A stretch of DNA of 64,000 nt from contig NZ_CP009505.1 in the NCBI RefSeq assembly GCF_000970045.1, positions 2,814,808 through 2,878,807 of the forward strand, given 5' to 3'. Source of the DNA: Methanosarcina sp. MTP4. GTDB lineage: Archaea > Halobacteriota > Methanosarcinia > Methanosarcinales > Methanosarcinaceae. The position numbers were made by a program, and so were the translations under genes. Under the pieces are notes generated by a model that saw only the letters and a list, made by a program, of their open reading frames with translations, was not told the origin of the DNA and ran no database searches. Position 1 is the first letter of the stretch, and each line of letters opens with the position of its first letter. This document shows, piece by piece, positions 17,631 to 25,857 of this stretch.

Positions 17631-17801
17631 ATGATGAAACTATGGGAATATGATTCTCGCAAGATCCACGCTGTGCACATGCCGCAGCAGATGACCGACC
17701 TTGAAAAAATTGGGAACGAAGGCTGGGAACTTGTCCTGATCAAGGACGACATTGATGATAATGGAACAGCGACGGCGATTTTCAAGAGGGAGAAAAAATA
17801 A
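17631..17801 (+). CDS. small DUF4177-like protein
   Basis: The protein has 56 residues from the ATG at 17631 (a second ATG follows directly at 17634), preceded by GAGGGGG and its own TATA-like promoter. The pattern LWEYDSRKI, then LEKIGNEGWELVLIKDD, then GTATAIFKREK is typical of the DUF4177 fold, a small beta-alpha-beta domain found as stand-alone proteins of unknown role. A longer frame extends upstream to 17454 through the promoter and over the end of the previous gene and is unlikely to be translated. Confidence 0.7.
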   Translation: MMKLWEYDSRKIHAVHMPQQMTDLEKIGNEGWELVLIKDDIDDNGTATAIFKREKK

Positions 17802-17961
17802 ACCTGGAGTTTTGAACCCGGGAAAATTTTCATATATTTTTTAATTTAGCTTTAATTTTTTGATATTAGGGTAATATTCCTTTTGCTAATTATTGATATT
17901 CTTCTGATTACATATTGAGTTTTATTCAGGTACTTGAGAACGTACTCCGTTGCATAAAATG

Positions 17962-18045
17962 GATATTGCAATGACTTGAATAGACATTGAAATAACTTTA
18001 GCAGGTATTGAAATAACTTTTATAGGCATTGCAGTAACTTTTATA
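17962..18045. repeat. 21-bp tandem repeat, 4 imperfect copies
   Basis: Units begin at 17962, 17983, 18004 and 18025 with the consensus ggcattgaaataacttttata. The array lies between convergent genes. A 67-codon frame across it on the minus strand is only a translation of the repeat. Confidence 0.8.
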
Positions 18046-18125
18046 GGCACCCGAGCAACCAAAAAAGTTGGTTGAATGCCTATTGAGAGTACTGAGACAA
18101 CTAAATTTTGGAATCTAAGTACCAC

Positions 18126-19538
18126 TCATTTTGGAGCTGAAGGTTTGAGCAATTTTTTCTCTAGCAGTTCATCCGCCTCTTCCTTGCTCAAAACCCCTCT
18201 CATCACCGCAACTTCCGCAACCGGAACCCTCCTTTCCAGCGCTTCCTTTGCAAGCTCCGCCGCCTTCAAATACCCGATTTTCGGGGTAAGGAACGTAACC
18301 AGAATCGGGTTAAGTTCAAGATAAGCCCTGCAGCTCTCCTCATTTGCCTTAATCCCCTCGACGCAGCGTTCCCGGAAGACCGGCAGGTAATTCGTTAGCA
18401 GGGCAATGGATTCCAGGATATTGCAGGTCATAACCGGGGTCATGACATTGAGCTCTAACTGCCCTGCCTGGGCTGCCATGGCAACGGTTGTGTCATTGCC
18501 CACGATCTGGAAGCCGATCATGTCCAGGCACTCTGCCATAACCGGGTTGTACTTCCCGGGCATGATGGAAGAGCCAGGTTGCACGGGAGGGAGCACTATT
18601 TCCGAAATCCCTGTGGTGGGCCCTGCGTTCAGGAGCCGGAGATCGTTTGCAATGCGGATGAGTTCGAGAGCGAGTTCCCGGAGAGCCCCGGAAAAGGCTG
18701 CAAGCTGGGACCGGCTCTGCAGGACTTCAAAACTGTCCAGGGCAGGGTGGAAGGGCAGGGAGCAAAGCCGGGTAAGCTTCGAAATTACCGTTTCCCTGTA
18801 CTGCGGATGCGTGTTTGCCCCGGTCCCGGTTGCCGTTCCTCCGATCGGGAGTTCCAGGAGGTCCCCCAACCTTTCTTCTATCCTGGAAGCTGCCCTTTCC
18901 AGGGAGGACGCGTAAGCCCCGAATTCGGCACCCAGGGAAACTGGAACCGCATCCATCAGATGGGTCCTGCCGGACTTGGGAATCTGCGAAAACTCAACGG
19001 CTTTTTCCCTGAAAGCGTCCGAAAGCCCGGAGAGGACGTCCAGGAGCCGCTCGCCTGCAAAAATAACCCCAATATGGGACGCCGTGGGGAAGGTATCGTT
19101 GGTGGACTGGGCTTTATTCACATAGTCGTTCGGGCTAAGGAAAGCGTAGTCTCCCCGCTTTCGCCCAAGCAGTTCCAGCGCCCTGTTTGCCAGCACCTCG
19201 TTTACGTTCATGTTAAAAGAAGTCCCTGCCCCCGCCTGGAAAACGTCCACAGGAAACTGGTCATGGTACCGGCCAGAAAGCCCCTCAAGCACCTCATCGG
19301 CTGCTTTCACGATGGCATTTCCCCGCTTTTCGTCAAGTACCCCGAGCTCCATGTTCGTAATAGCTGCCGCCTTTTTTACAAGGATATAGGCTCTCACAAA
19401 CTCCGGCCTTTCCCGCCTACCACTGACAGGGAAATTGTACATAGCTCGCCTTGTCTGGACGCCGTAATAGGCGTCTTCTGGAACATCCAATTCTCCAAGG
19501 GAATCACGCTCAATCCGGGTTTTCGGGTTAATAATCAT
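18126..19538 (-). CDS. fumC: class II fumarate hydratase (aspartase/fumarase superfamily)
   Basis: The protein has 470 residues, the usual length of class II fumarases. The superfamily signature GSSIMPGKYNP is near residue 320; SGRTHLMDAVPVSLG carries the catalytic-base His region, and AGTSFNMNVNEVLANRA and YVNKAQSTNDTFPTA match both fumarase and aspartase. Fumarase converts fumarate to malate; aspartase would give aspartate. Sequence motifs alone do not separate them with certainty, but location directly after sdhA-sdhB on the same strand (75-bp gap) favours fumarase. The start ATG at 19538 follows GAGGAGGT immediately, with the upstream GAGG at a more usual distance. It is the last gene of the sdhA-sdhB-fum cluster. 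Confidence 0.85.
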   Translation of the reverse strand: MIINPKTRIERDSLGELDVPEDAYYGVQTRRAMYNFPVSGRRERPEFVRAYILVKKAAAITNMELGVLDEKRGNAIVKAADEVLEGLSGRYHDQFPVDVFQAGAGTSFNMNVNEVLANRALELLGRKRGDYAFLSPNDYVNKAQSTNDTFPTASHIGVIFAGERLLDVLSGLSDAFREKAVEFSQIPKSGRTHLMDAVPVSLGAEFGAYASSLERAASRIEERLGDLLELPIGGTATGTGANTHPQYRETVISKLTRLCSLPFHPALDSFEVLQSRSQLAAFSGALRELALELIRIANDLRLLNAGPTTGISEIVLPPVQPGSSIMPGKYNPVMAECLDMIGFQIVGNDTTVAMAAQAGQLELNVMTPVMTCNILESIALLTNYLPVFRERCVEGIKANEESCRAYLELNPILVTFLTPKIGYLKAAELAKEALERRVPVAEVAVMRGVLSKEEADELLEKKLLKPSAPK

Positions 19539-19613
19539 ACCTCCTCTAATTATCAGTAAAAAGATTCTGAAATCTGTTTATTTTGGTTCCTTTCTTTATT
19601 CCGACTCCTTTTT

Positions 19614-20441
19614 TTATTCCGGCTCCTTTCCAAGCTTCTGGATTTCCCTTCTTGCCTTGCCGATCCCGAGGATCGGAGGAACGCCTTTAGGGCAGACAGC
19701 CTTGCAGTTTGCGTTGAACTCGCAGCCCCACCATCCTCTTTTGTCATTGGCAAGCATGAGCCTGGAATCGTCTTCCGCTTCGCGGGGATCGATATGGAAA
19801 CGGTAAAGTTTGGCAAGGGCTGCGGGTCCAAGGAACTCTTTTGTTTCTCCTTCTCCTTCTCCTTCTCCTTCTCCTTCTCCATCTCCTTGTTCATCACTTT
19901 CTGCTTTTCCCGAAATCGGGCAGGCACCTACACAGGAGGCGCAGAGCACGCAGTTCGTATACTTTTCAAGCTCTGAAACGGCTTCTTGATCCATTAAACG
20001 CTCTTTTTCGGGAGCTTCGGAAGTCGGCTTGAAGGTAGGTTCGACCGCCCGGTAGAACTCGAAGAATTTGTCCATGTCCACTATCAGGTCCTTTATTTTA
20101 GCCAGGTTCGGGAGAGGTTCTATGAGCACCTCCTCTTTTGGGTCCCAGTCAACAGTTTCTTCCATTCCCGGGAAGGGCCTGAGTTTTACCTGCCCTTTGC
20201 CTTTGAGGAGGGACTCCACCTGGGTCCGGCAGGCAAGCCTCGGCACCTTATTTATGAGCATCCCGCAGCTCCCGCAGACGGCACCCCGGCAGGAGTAGCG
20301 GAAAGCCAGGGAATCGTCAAGCTCCTCCTGGATTTTGAAGAGAGCGGAAAGCACGGTCATCCCGGGTTCGGGCTTGATTTCAAAGCTGTCGTATCGAGAC
20401 TCCCCGCTTTCCCCGTCATATCGAAACACTTTCAGCTTCAC
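19614..20441 (-). CDS. sdhB: succinate dehydrogenase/fumarate reductase iron-sulfur subunit
   Basis: The protein has 275 residues from a GTG at 20441 preceded by GGGGGGTG; this start puts the family's N-terminal strand (VKLKVFRYD) at the beginning, whereas the longer frame from 20483 adds a Cys-rich leader. [2Fe-2S] ligands are in CRGAVCGSC...C, [4Fe-4S] ligands in CVLCASCVGACP, and the [3Fe-4S]-type motif is CEFNANCKAVCPKG. An inserted (Gly-Glu)n run near residue 195, encoded by repeats of ccttct, is unusual. The protein lacks the C-terminal CCG domain of methanogen TfrB, so it is closer to Sdh/Frd-type subunits. It acts with the flavoprotein encoded upstream; no membrane-anchor subunit is visible. 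Confidence 0.88.
   Translation of the reverse strand: MKLKVFRYDGESGESRYDSFEIKPEPGMTVLSALFKIQEELDDSLAFRYSCRGAVCGSCGMLINKVPRLACRTQVESLLKGKGQVKLRPFPGMEETVDWDPKEEVLIEPLPNLAKIKDLIVDMDKFFEFYRAVEPTFKPTSEAPEKERLMDQEAVSELEKYTNCVLCASCVGACPISGKAESDEQGDGEGEGEGEGEGETKEFLGPAALAKLYRFHIDPREAEDDSRLMLANDKRGWWGCEFNANCKAVCPKGVPPILGIGKARREIQKLGKEPE
19842..19886. repeat. hexanucleotide microsatellite inside sdhB
   Basis: About seven tandem ccttct units encode Gly-Glu dipeptides on the minus strand. Changes in copy number keep the frame, so length variants are tolerated. Confidence 0.8.
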
Positions 20442-20472
20442 TTGTATGCACCCCCCATCAGCACAAACTCCA

Positions 20473-22386
20473 TCAGTACACACGCTCCTTTACCGGGAAT
20501 TTTCCGAGCCTGACAGTCAGGTACTCAAGTACCGGTTTTTCTTCTGGCTTTCCAACCTTCTCTTCAGGCTTTCTTTCGGGTTTCCCCTCAATCTTTCTTT
20601 CAGACCCCGGAACTTCCAGGCGGTAAATCGTATGGGCAAGGAATTTTTCATCGTCTCGGTCAGGGTAATCGGTCCGGGCATGGGAACCCCGGCTCTCTTT
20701 CCGGGCTATTGCGCCCCTTGCAACGGCTTCTGCAATGTCGAAGAGGCCCCTTAATTCCAGGGCGTAGATAAGAGCCTGGTTGAAAATAGCGGATTTGTTG
20801 TCAATGTAGACCTCAGGGTAGTGGCTTTTGAGTTCCAGGAGCTTTTCCAGCCCCTCTTCCATCTTCTTTCCTTCCCGGAATACCCCGAAAGACTCGAACA
20901 TAAGCTTCTTCAGCTCGTCCCGGAGCCCGGCCATTTTCACGCCCGAGTCCCTGGCAAGCAGGGCTTTTACTCTTCCATCTTCTTCGGAGAGCTTTTTCAG
21001 GACTGCTTTTTCATCCGCTTTTCTATCCTCTTTTCTATCCGCTTCTGCCGGCCGGGCTCCGAACCCTGAAGAGGAGAGGGATTTCCCTATCCCCTGTCCG
21101 GCAAGTTTTCCAAAGACCACGGTTTCGAGCAGGGAATTGCCTCCGAGCCGGTTTGCCCCGTGCACACTTACGCAGGAACATTCCCCTGCCGCGTAGAGCC
21201 CGGGAAGCTCAGTTGCAAGGTCGTTTCCGACAGCTATTCCCCCCATGGAATAGTGCTGCCCGGGCTGCACGGGAACGGGCTCTTCTATCGGATCCACGCC
21301 TGCAAAGTCCATGCTTATCAGGCGGATGCCGGGGAGACGTTCCAGGATCTTATCTTTTCCCAGGTGCCGGAGGTCGAGCAGGACGTACTTATTGTCAAAA
21401 CCCCTGCCTTCATCGATTTCCTGCTGGATCGAACGGGCTACGATGTCCCTTGGAGCCAGTTCCATGGACTTCGGGACATAAGCTTTCATGAAACGCTCAT
21501 TTTTATTGTTCAGGAGGTACCCGCCTTCCCCCCGAGCTCCTTCGGTGATCAGGATGTTGGTCCCGAAAAGGGTGGTCGGGTGGAACTGCACGAATTCCAT
21601 GTCCTTTAAGGGGACCCCTGCCCGCAGCGCCAGGGAAGCCCCGTCCCCGGTATTGATCAGGGCGTTTGTGGAACGGGTAAAGAGCCGCCCGAAACCTCCG
21701 GTTGCAAGGAGCAGAGCCCGGCAGGAAAAGCCGTGCAGGGTCCGGTCGGCAAGGTTTATAGAGGTACAGCCCACACAGCGTCCCCCGGTTTTTACCAGGG
21801 AAGTTACGAAAAATTCTTCGTAAAAAGTGATCCTTCCACTTCTTTTGCTTTTTACGCTGCTTTTACTTCCCTTACTTTCTTCACTTCCTTGACTTCCTTT
21901 ACTTTGCTCCAGTTCCCTGCCCATGAGCTGCTCATAAAGGGTATGCAGGATGTTGTGCCCGGTCCGGTCGGCTGCGTAGCAGGTCCTCGGGAACATCCCT
22001 CCTCCGAAGGGGCGCTGGGCAATCCTCCCGTCTTCCAGCCTCGAAAAAACGGTCCCGAAGTGTTCAAGCTCTATAACGGCACCGGGCGAATTTTTGCACA
22101 TTAGTTCCACGGCGTCCTGGTCGGCAAGGTAATCCGAACCCTTGACGGTGTCGAAGGCGTGGTCTTCCCAGGAATCCCCGGCCTGCGCGTTCCCGAGTGC
22201 TGCGTTCATCCCGCCCTGGGCTGCCACCGAGTGCGAGCGGAGCGGGTGTACCTTGGAAATTACCGCAGTATCAAGCCCGGAGTCCACCGTTTCGATGGCT
22301 GCCCGAAGCCCTGTCAGCCCGGCCCCGATAATGATGACGTCATGGGTGTGGATAGAATATCCTGATTCTGTTTCTTCTCCCCCCAA
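20473..22386 (-). CDS. sdhA: succinate dehydrogenase/fumarate reductase flavoprotein subunit
   Basis: The protein has 637 residues from a TTG at 22386, with GGGGG about 7 bases upstream. FAD-binding motifs are visible: IIGAGLTGLRAA near residue 20, SHSVAAQGGMNAALG (the region of the flavin-linking His), ATGGFGR, and HGANRLGGNSLLE near the end of the flavin domain. Active-site segments QFHPTTL and EGARGEGGYL match the succinate/fumarate oxidoreductase family. It oxidises succinate or reduces fumarate with SdhB. Two low-complexity insertions stand out: a Ser/Lys/Gly stretch near residue 165 and a Lys/Pro/Glu stretch near residue 610. The gene heads an sdhA-sdhB-fum unit preceded by a 14-bp tandem array. 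Confidence 0.9.
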   Translation of the reverse strand: MGGEETESGYSIHTHDVIIIGAGLTGLRAAIETVDSGLDTAVISKVHPLRSHSVAAQGGMNAALGNAQAGDSWEDHAFDTVKGSDYLADQDAVELMCKNSPGAVIELEHFGTVFSRLEDGRIAQRPFGGGMFPRTCYAADRTGHNILHTLYEQLMGRELEQSKGSQGSEESKGSKSSVKSKRSGRITFYEEFFVTSLVKTGGRCVGCTSINLADRTLHGFSCRALLLATGGFGRLFTRSTNALINTGDGASLALRAGVPLKDMEFVQFHPTTLFGTNILITEGARGEGGYLLNNKNERFMKAYVPKSMELAPRDIVARSIQQEIDEGRGFDNKYVLLDLRHLGKDKILERLPGIRLISMDFAGVDPIEEPVPVQPGQHYSMGGIAVGNDLATELPGLYAAGECSCVSVHGANRLGGNSLLETVVFGKLAGQGIGKSLSSSGFGARPAEADRKEDRKADEKAVLKKLSEEDGRVKALLARDSGVKMAGLRDELKKLMFESFGVFREGKKMEEGLEKLLELKSHYPEVYIDNKSAIFNQALIYALELRGLFDIAEAVARGAIARKESRGSHARTDYPDRDDEKFLAHTIYRLEVPGSERKIEGKPERKPEEKVGKPEEKPVLEYLTVRLGKFPVKERVY

Positions 22387-22438
22387 ATAATTCCCCCGAA
22401 GTTTGATTTCTCGGATTTAATTTTTTGGATTTGATTCC

Positions 22439-22508
22439 GGATTTGATTTATCGGATTTGATTTATCGGATTTGATTTATCGGATTTGATTTATCGGATTT
22501 GATTTATC
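22439..22508. repeat. 14-bp tandem repeat, 5 perfect copies
   Basis: ggatttgatttatc is repeated exactly five times, with degenerate flanking copies on both sides. It lies between the ThDP-enzyme gene and sdhA, in the leader or promoter region of sdhA. Confidence 0.9.
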
Positions 22509-22582
22509 AGATTTAATTTAGGATTTGGCTTTGGGATTATCATTATCAGTAAAAAGGTGCAGGGTGATCAGAGCCTGCACAA

Positions 22583-24217
22583 TCAAAGTTCACAGACCAG
22601 GTTCCCGAGTTCTATCGAAAAGGTCTCGTAGTTTACGGAATAATCGATAGGGCACTCGACGACCACCACTTTGTTGAGGGAAAAGGCTTTTTCCAGGACT
22701 TCGGCAAGGTCGTCTCCTTCTTCCACCCAGAAACCTGTAGCCCCGAAACTTTCGGCAAAGCGGGCAAAGTCAGGGTTCCCGTAGTCAAGGGCGAAGTCCT
22801 CAAAATGCATTTTCTTCTGCTTCCACTTGATGAAGCCAAAGGCGTTGTCGTTCAGGACGAGGACGACGACCGGGATCTTATAGCGGATTGCGGTTTCGAG
22901 TTCCTGGCAGTTCATCATGAAGCCCCCGTCCCCGCAGATGGCAAGCACCCGCTTATCAGGGTTGACCATTTTTGCGGCAATCCCTGCAGGGAGCCCGGCT
23001 CCCATAGTCGCCAGGGCGTTGTCCAGGAGGACAGTATTCGGGGCATAGGTCTTGTAGAGGCGGGAGAACCAGAGCTTGTATATCCCGTTGTCCAGGCTGA
23101 TGATGTCTTTCCTGCCGAGCACTTCCCGGACGCTTTGGACAACCGAATGGGGAAGGGGAGGATAACTTTTCCCTTCATATGCATTGATTTTCCCCTCGAT
23201 GAAAGCCCTTGTTGCTGCAAAGATGGGAAACTCCCGTTTCCCGGGGATCCTTGCAGCTATTTCCCGGATCGAGGCTGCAATGTCCCCTATGACTTCCAGG
23301 TCGGGGTTAAAGTACCTGTCAGGCAAGGACTCAACAAAATCAATGTTGATGATTTTTTTGTCCAGCATCCTGTTCCAGAGGTAAGGGGGATATTCAACTA
23401 TGTCGTATCCTACGGTTATGATCAGGTCTGCCTCGTCAATCCCGCAGTTTACGTAGTCGTGGGCATGGATCCCCGTGGCAAAGAGGCTGCAGGGGCAGTC
23501 GTCAGGGACAACGCCTTTTCCCATCTGGGTATGCACCAGGTAGATCCCGGTCTTCCTGGCAAAGTCCTCAAGCTCGTCGGTAATGGATGTTCTGTTTGCC
23601 CCGGAAGAGACGATGATCAGGGGTTTTTTTGCCTCACAGATCATGGTTGCAGCCTTTTCAATGGCAGCAGGTTCAGGGTACGGGATTTCGATTTTAGCCT
23701 TCCTCTGGACCACGGCATCGGTCTCCTTCTCTGCCACGTCCTCGGGAAGCTCTATATGGACCGCCCCGGGCCGCTCGGCTTCCGCGTGCTTGAAAGCGTT
23801 CCTGATCACGGTGGGGATAGTCCCGGGATCGGCTATGGAAACCGCCTTTTTGCAGAGCGGCTCCATCATCCGGACCACGTCCACAAGCTGGAAGCGGGCC
23901 TGCCAGTTATCGAAAAGGGCTTTTTGCCCCGAAATCGAGATGAAAGGAGCACCGATAAGCTGTGCCTGGGCAACGCCTGTTACGAGGTTGGTTGCTCCCG
24001 GCCCGAGCGTTGAAAAACAGACCCCCGCCTTCCCGGTCAGCCGCCCGTAAGCCGCAGCCATGAAAGCCGCTGCCTGTTCGTGCCTTGTTATGATAATTTT
24101 GATCTTCGATTTCCTGAGCGATTCAAGGAAGTCCAGGTTTTCCTCCCCCGGAAGCCCGAAAATGTACTCGACCCCTTCTTCTTCAAGCTGGGCCACGAAA
24201 AGATCTGAAGCTTTCAT
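22583..24217 (-). CDS. ThDP-dependent enzyme, acetolactate-synthase-like; candidate 2-oxoglutarate decarboxylase
   Basis: The protein has 544 residues with the three-domain layout of the acetolactate synthase/pyruvate oxidase family. Glu47 in TRHEQAAAF is the residue that activates ThDP. STLGPGATNLVTG is typical, and the ThDP/Mg motif GDGGFMMNCQELETA...LNDNAFG lies at about 427-456. By annotation habit it would be called catabolic acetolactate synthase. However, it lies next to a succinate-semialdehyde dehydrogenase of the Sad type and upstream of sdhAB-fum. In cyanobacteria (shown in Synechococcus sp. PCC 7002) an acetolactate-synthase-like protein paired with such a dehydrogenase is a 2-oxoglutarate decarboxylase. 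The sequence alone does not decide between the two activities. Confidence 0.85.
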   Translation of the reverse strand: MKASDLFVAQLEEEGVEYIFGLPGEENLDFLESLRKSKIKIIITRHEQAAAFMAAAYGRLTGKAGVCFSTLGPGATNLVTGVAQAQLIGAPFISISGQKALFDNWQARFQLVDVVRMMEPLCKKAVSIADPGTIPTVIRNAFKHAEAERPGAVHIELPEDVAEKETDAVVQRKAKIEIPYPEPAAIEKAATMICEAKKPLIIVSSGANRTSITDELEDFARKTGIYLVHTQMGKGVVPDDCPCSLFATGIHAHDYVNCGIDEADLIITVGYDIVEYPPYLWNRMLDKKIINIDFVESLPDRYFNPDLEVIGDIAASIREIAARIPGKREFPIFAATRAFIEGKINAYEGKSYPPLPHSVVQSVREVLGRKDIISLDNGIYKLWFSRLYKTYAPNTVLLDNALATMGAGLPAGIAAKMVNPDKRVLAICGDGGFMMNCQELETAIRYKIPVVVLVLNDNAFGFIKWKQKKMHFEDFALDYGNPDFARFAESFGATGFWVEEGDDLAEVLEKAFSLNKVVVVECPIDYSVNYETFSIELGNLVCEL

Positions 24218-24287
24218 ATAAAAATCTCCTGAATGTTTTCATTATTATAGTCTATACCCCAAATATCTTAACCAATCTCAGGTGAAT

Positions 24288-24374
24288 GTTTAACCACCGA
24301 AAGCACGGAAAACACGGAATAAAGAAGACAGGGTCACAATCCTTCCGTGCTTTCCGTGTCTTCCGTGGTTTTAA
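24288..24374. repeat. dispersed inverted-repeat element, copy 2
   Basis: gtttaaccaccgaaagcacggaaaacacgg forms the left side and ccttccgtgctttccgtgtcttccgtggtt the right; the arms can pair as an extended hairpin. It is the reverse-oriented relative of 14461-14538 and lies between the dehydrogenase gene and the ThDP-enzyme gene, so it would be transcribed if the two form an operon. Confidence 0.75.
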
Positions 24375-24492
24375 TGTAATTGTCCGTGGTTGTAATGCGG
24401 CTGTAAATGCTTACTTTCCGGACTATAATTGAGCACAAAGGTCCTCCACCTGTTGGCAGCTCAGTTCCTTATTTGTTGACCTCGATGGTCCC

Positions 24493-25857
24493 TTATTTGT
24501 TGACCACCACGGTCTTGATGTTCACGAACTCCTTGAGCCCGTAGTGGGAAAGTTCCCTTCCTACCCCGGACTTCTTGATCCCGCCGAAGGGCAGCCTGGG
24601 ATCGGACTTGACCATCCCGTTGACCACGACGAAGCCGGACTTTATGCGCTTTGCAAGCCGCTCTGCCCGTTCCGGGTCCCCTGACCAGATAGTGCCCCCC
24701 AGCCCGAACTCGGTGGAGTTTGCGACTTCCACGGCTTCGTTCTCGTCTTTGACCATGATAACCGGCGCAATCGGCCCGAAGATTTCCAGGCTGCAGACCT
24801 TCATGTCGGTGCTGGCAGCCGGGACAAGTGCAGGCCTGAAGAAAAAGCCCTTCTGGTGCTCTTGCCCATGGATTTTTGGCCTGGAACCTTTCTTTTCCGC
24901 GTCTTTCAGGACCTTTTCAAGCTCCCCCACAAATACCTTTTTCGCGACAGGCCCGATGTCGGTCTCCGGGTCCATGGGGTCCCCGACCTTGAGCTGCTGC
25001 ATATATTCGTCAAACTTCTCGGAAAACTCCACGACCACGTCTTCTATAATGATAAAGCGCTTTGCAGCAATACAGCTTTGCCCGGCATTGATAAAGCGAG
25101 CTTTTACCGCCATCTGCGCAGCCGCGTCCACGTCCGCGTCCTCGAGCACGATGAAGGGGTCGGACCCCCCTAGTTCCAGCACAAGCGGCTTGATCTTCTT
25201 TCCCGCAAGCTCTCCTACCGCAGACCCGGCTGCAACGCTTCCGGTCAGCGAGACCCCGTCCACAAGCCCGCAGTCAATCATCTTCATCGCAGTCTTCGAG
25301 TCGATCAGCAGCGTCTTAAACACGTTATCAGGCAGTCCCGCCTCCAGAAAGACCTTCTGGATCTCCAGTGCCGACCCCGGCACGTTCGAAGCATGCTTGA
25401 GCAAACAGACGTTTCCCGCAGCCAGCGCCGGCACCACAAAGCGAAACACCTGCCAGAACGGGAAGTTCCAGGGCATGATCCCGAAAATGACTCCAAGCGG
25501 CTCGAAGCTGATGTAGCTCTTCTCAGCCTCCGTTTCCACAACCTCGTCCTTCAAAAAGCCAGCCGCGTTCTCCGCATAATACTCGCAGGCCCAGGCACAT
25601 TTCTCAATCTCGGACAGGGACTCCCGGATAGGCTTTCCCATCTCCTTTGTTATGACCTCGGCATAAACCCGTTTGTTTTGCCTGAGCACGCCTGCAGCCC
25701 GGGCGATGTACCTGACCCTCTCCTCCACCGAAAGGGTACTCCAGCCCTCAAAAGCAGCCCTTGACAGTTCTATTTGCTGCTGGCAGTCTTTGAAAGAAAG
25801 CGGGTCGTAGGTCCAGTTGAGTTCTTCAGTATAAGGATTAACGGATTTGATTTTCAG
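24493..25857 (-). CDS. succinate-semialdehyde dehydrogenase (Sad/YneI-like aldehyde dehydrogenase), non-standard start
   Basis: The protein has 454 residues from a CTG at 25857, close to the usual 460 for this family. Homology to aldehyde dehydrogenases begins at once (KIKSVNPYTEEL...FEGWSTLSVEERVRYI), yet none of the first 43 codons is ATG, GTG or TTG; the first is GTG at 25728. GGGGGG lies 7 bases before the CTG. MPWNFPFWQV, LVLELGGSDPFIV (catalytic Glu near 230) and NAGQSCIAAKRF (catalytic Cys near 263) are intact, and LPFGGIKKSGVGRELSHYGL closes the protein. The match is to the Sad/YneI group, which oxidises succinate semialdehyde to succinate. It is upstream of the ThDP-enzyme gene on the same strand. 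Confidence 0.88.
   Translation of the reverse strand: MKIKSVNPYTEELNWTYDPLSFKDCQQQIELSRAAFEGWSTLSVEERVRYIARAAGVLRQNKRVYAEVITKEMGKPIRESLSEIEKCAWACEYYAENAAGFLKDEVVETEAEKSYISFEPLGVIFGIMPWNFPFWQVFRFVVPALAAGNVCLLKHASNVPGSALEIQKVFLEAGLPDNVFKTLLIDSKTAMKMIDCGLVDGVSLTGSVAAGSAVGELAGKKIKPLVLELGGSDPFIVLEDADVDAAAQMAVKARFINAGQSCIAAKRFIIIEDVVVEFSEKFDEYMQQLKVGDPMDPETDIGPVAKKVFVGELEKVLKDAEKKGSRPKIHGQEHQKGFFFRPALVPAASTDMKVCSLEIFGPIAPVIMVKDENEAVEVANSTEFGLGGTIWSGDPERAERLAKRIKSGFVVVNGMVKSDPRLPFGGIKKSGVGRELSHYGLKEFVNIKTVVVNK

Noticed and set aside
17922-18125. 67-codon minus-strand frame
   Set aside because: It consists of the 21-bp tandem repeat (7 codons per unit), giving repeated VISIP-like peptides; an accident of period 21.
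18579-19559. 326-codon plus-strand frame opposite the fumarase
   Set aside because: No motif, composition typical of antisense reading; the fumarase frame is fully supported by GSSIMPGKYNP and other blocks.
19614-20483. SdhB/SdhA as thiol:fumarate reductase TfrAB
   Set aside because: The iron-sulfur subunit lacks the C-terminal CCG-type domain needed for the coenzyme M/coenzyme B reaction, so the Sdh/Frd label is safer.
22805-24013. 402-codon plus-strand frame opposite the ThDP enzyme
   Set aside because: The minus-strand frame has full ThDP-enzyme motifs; the antisense frame has none and is a by-product of GC-rich third positions.
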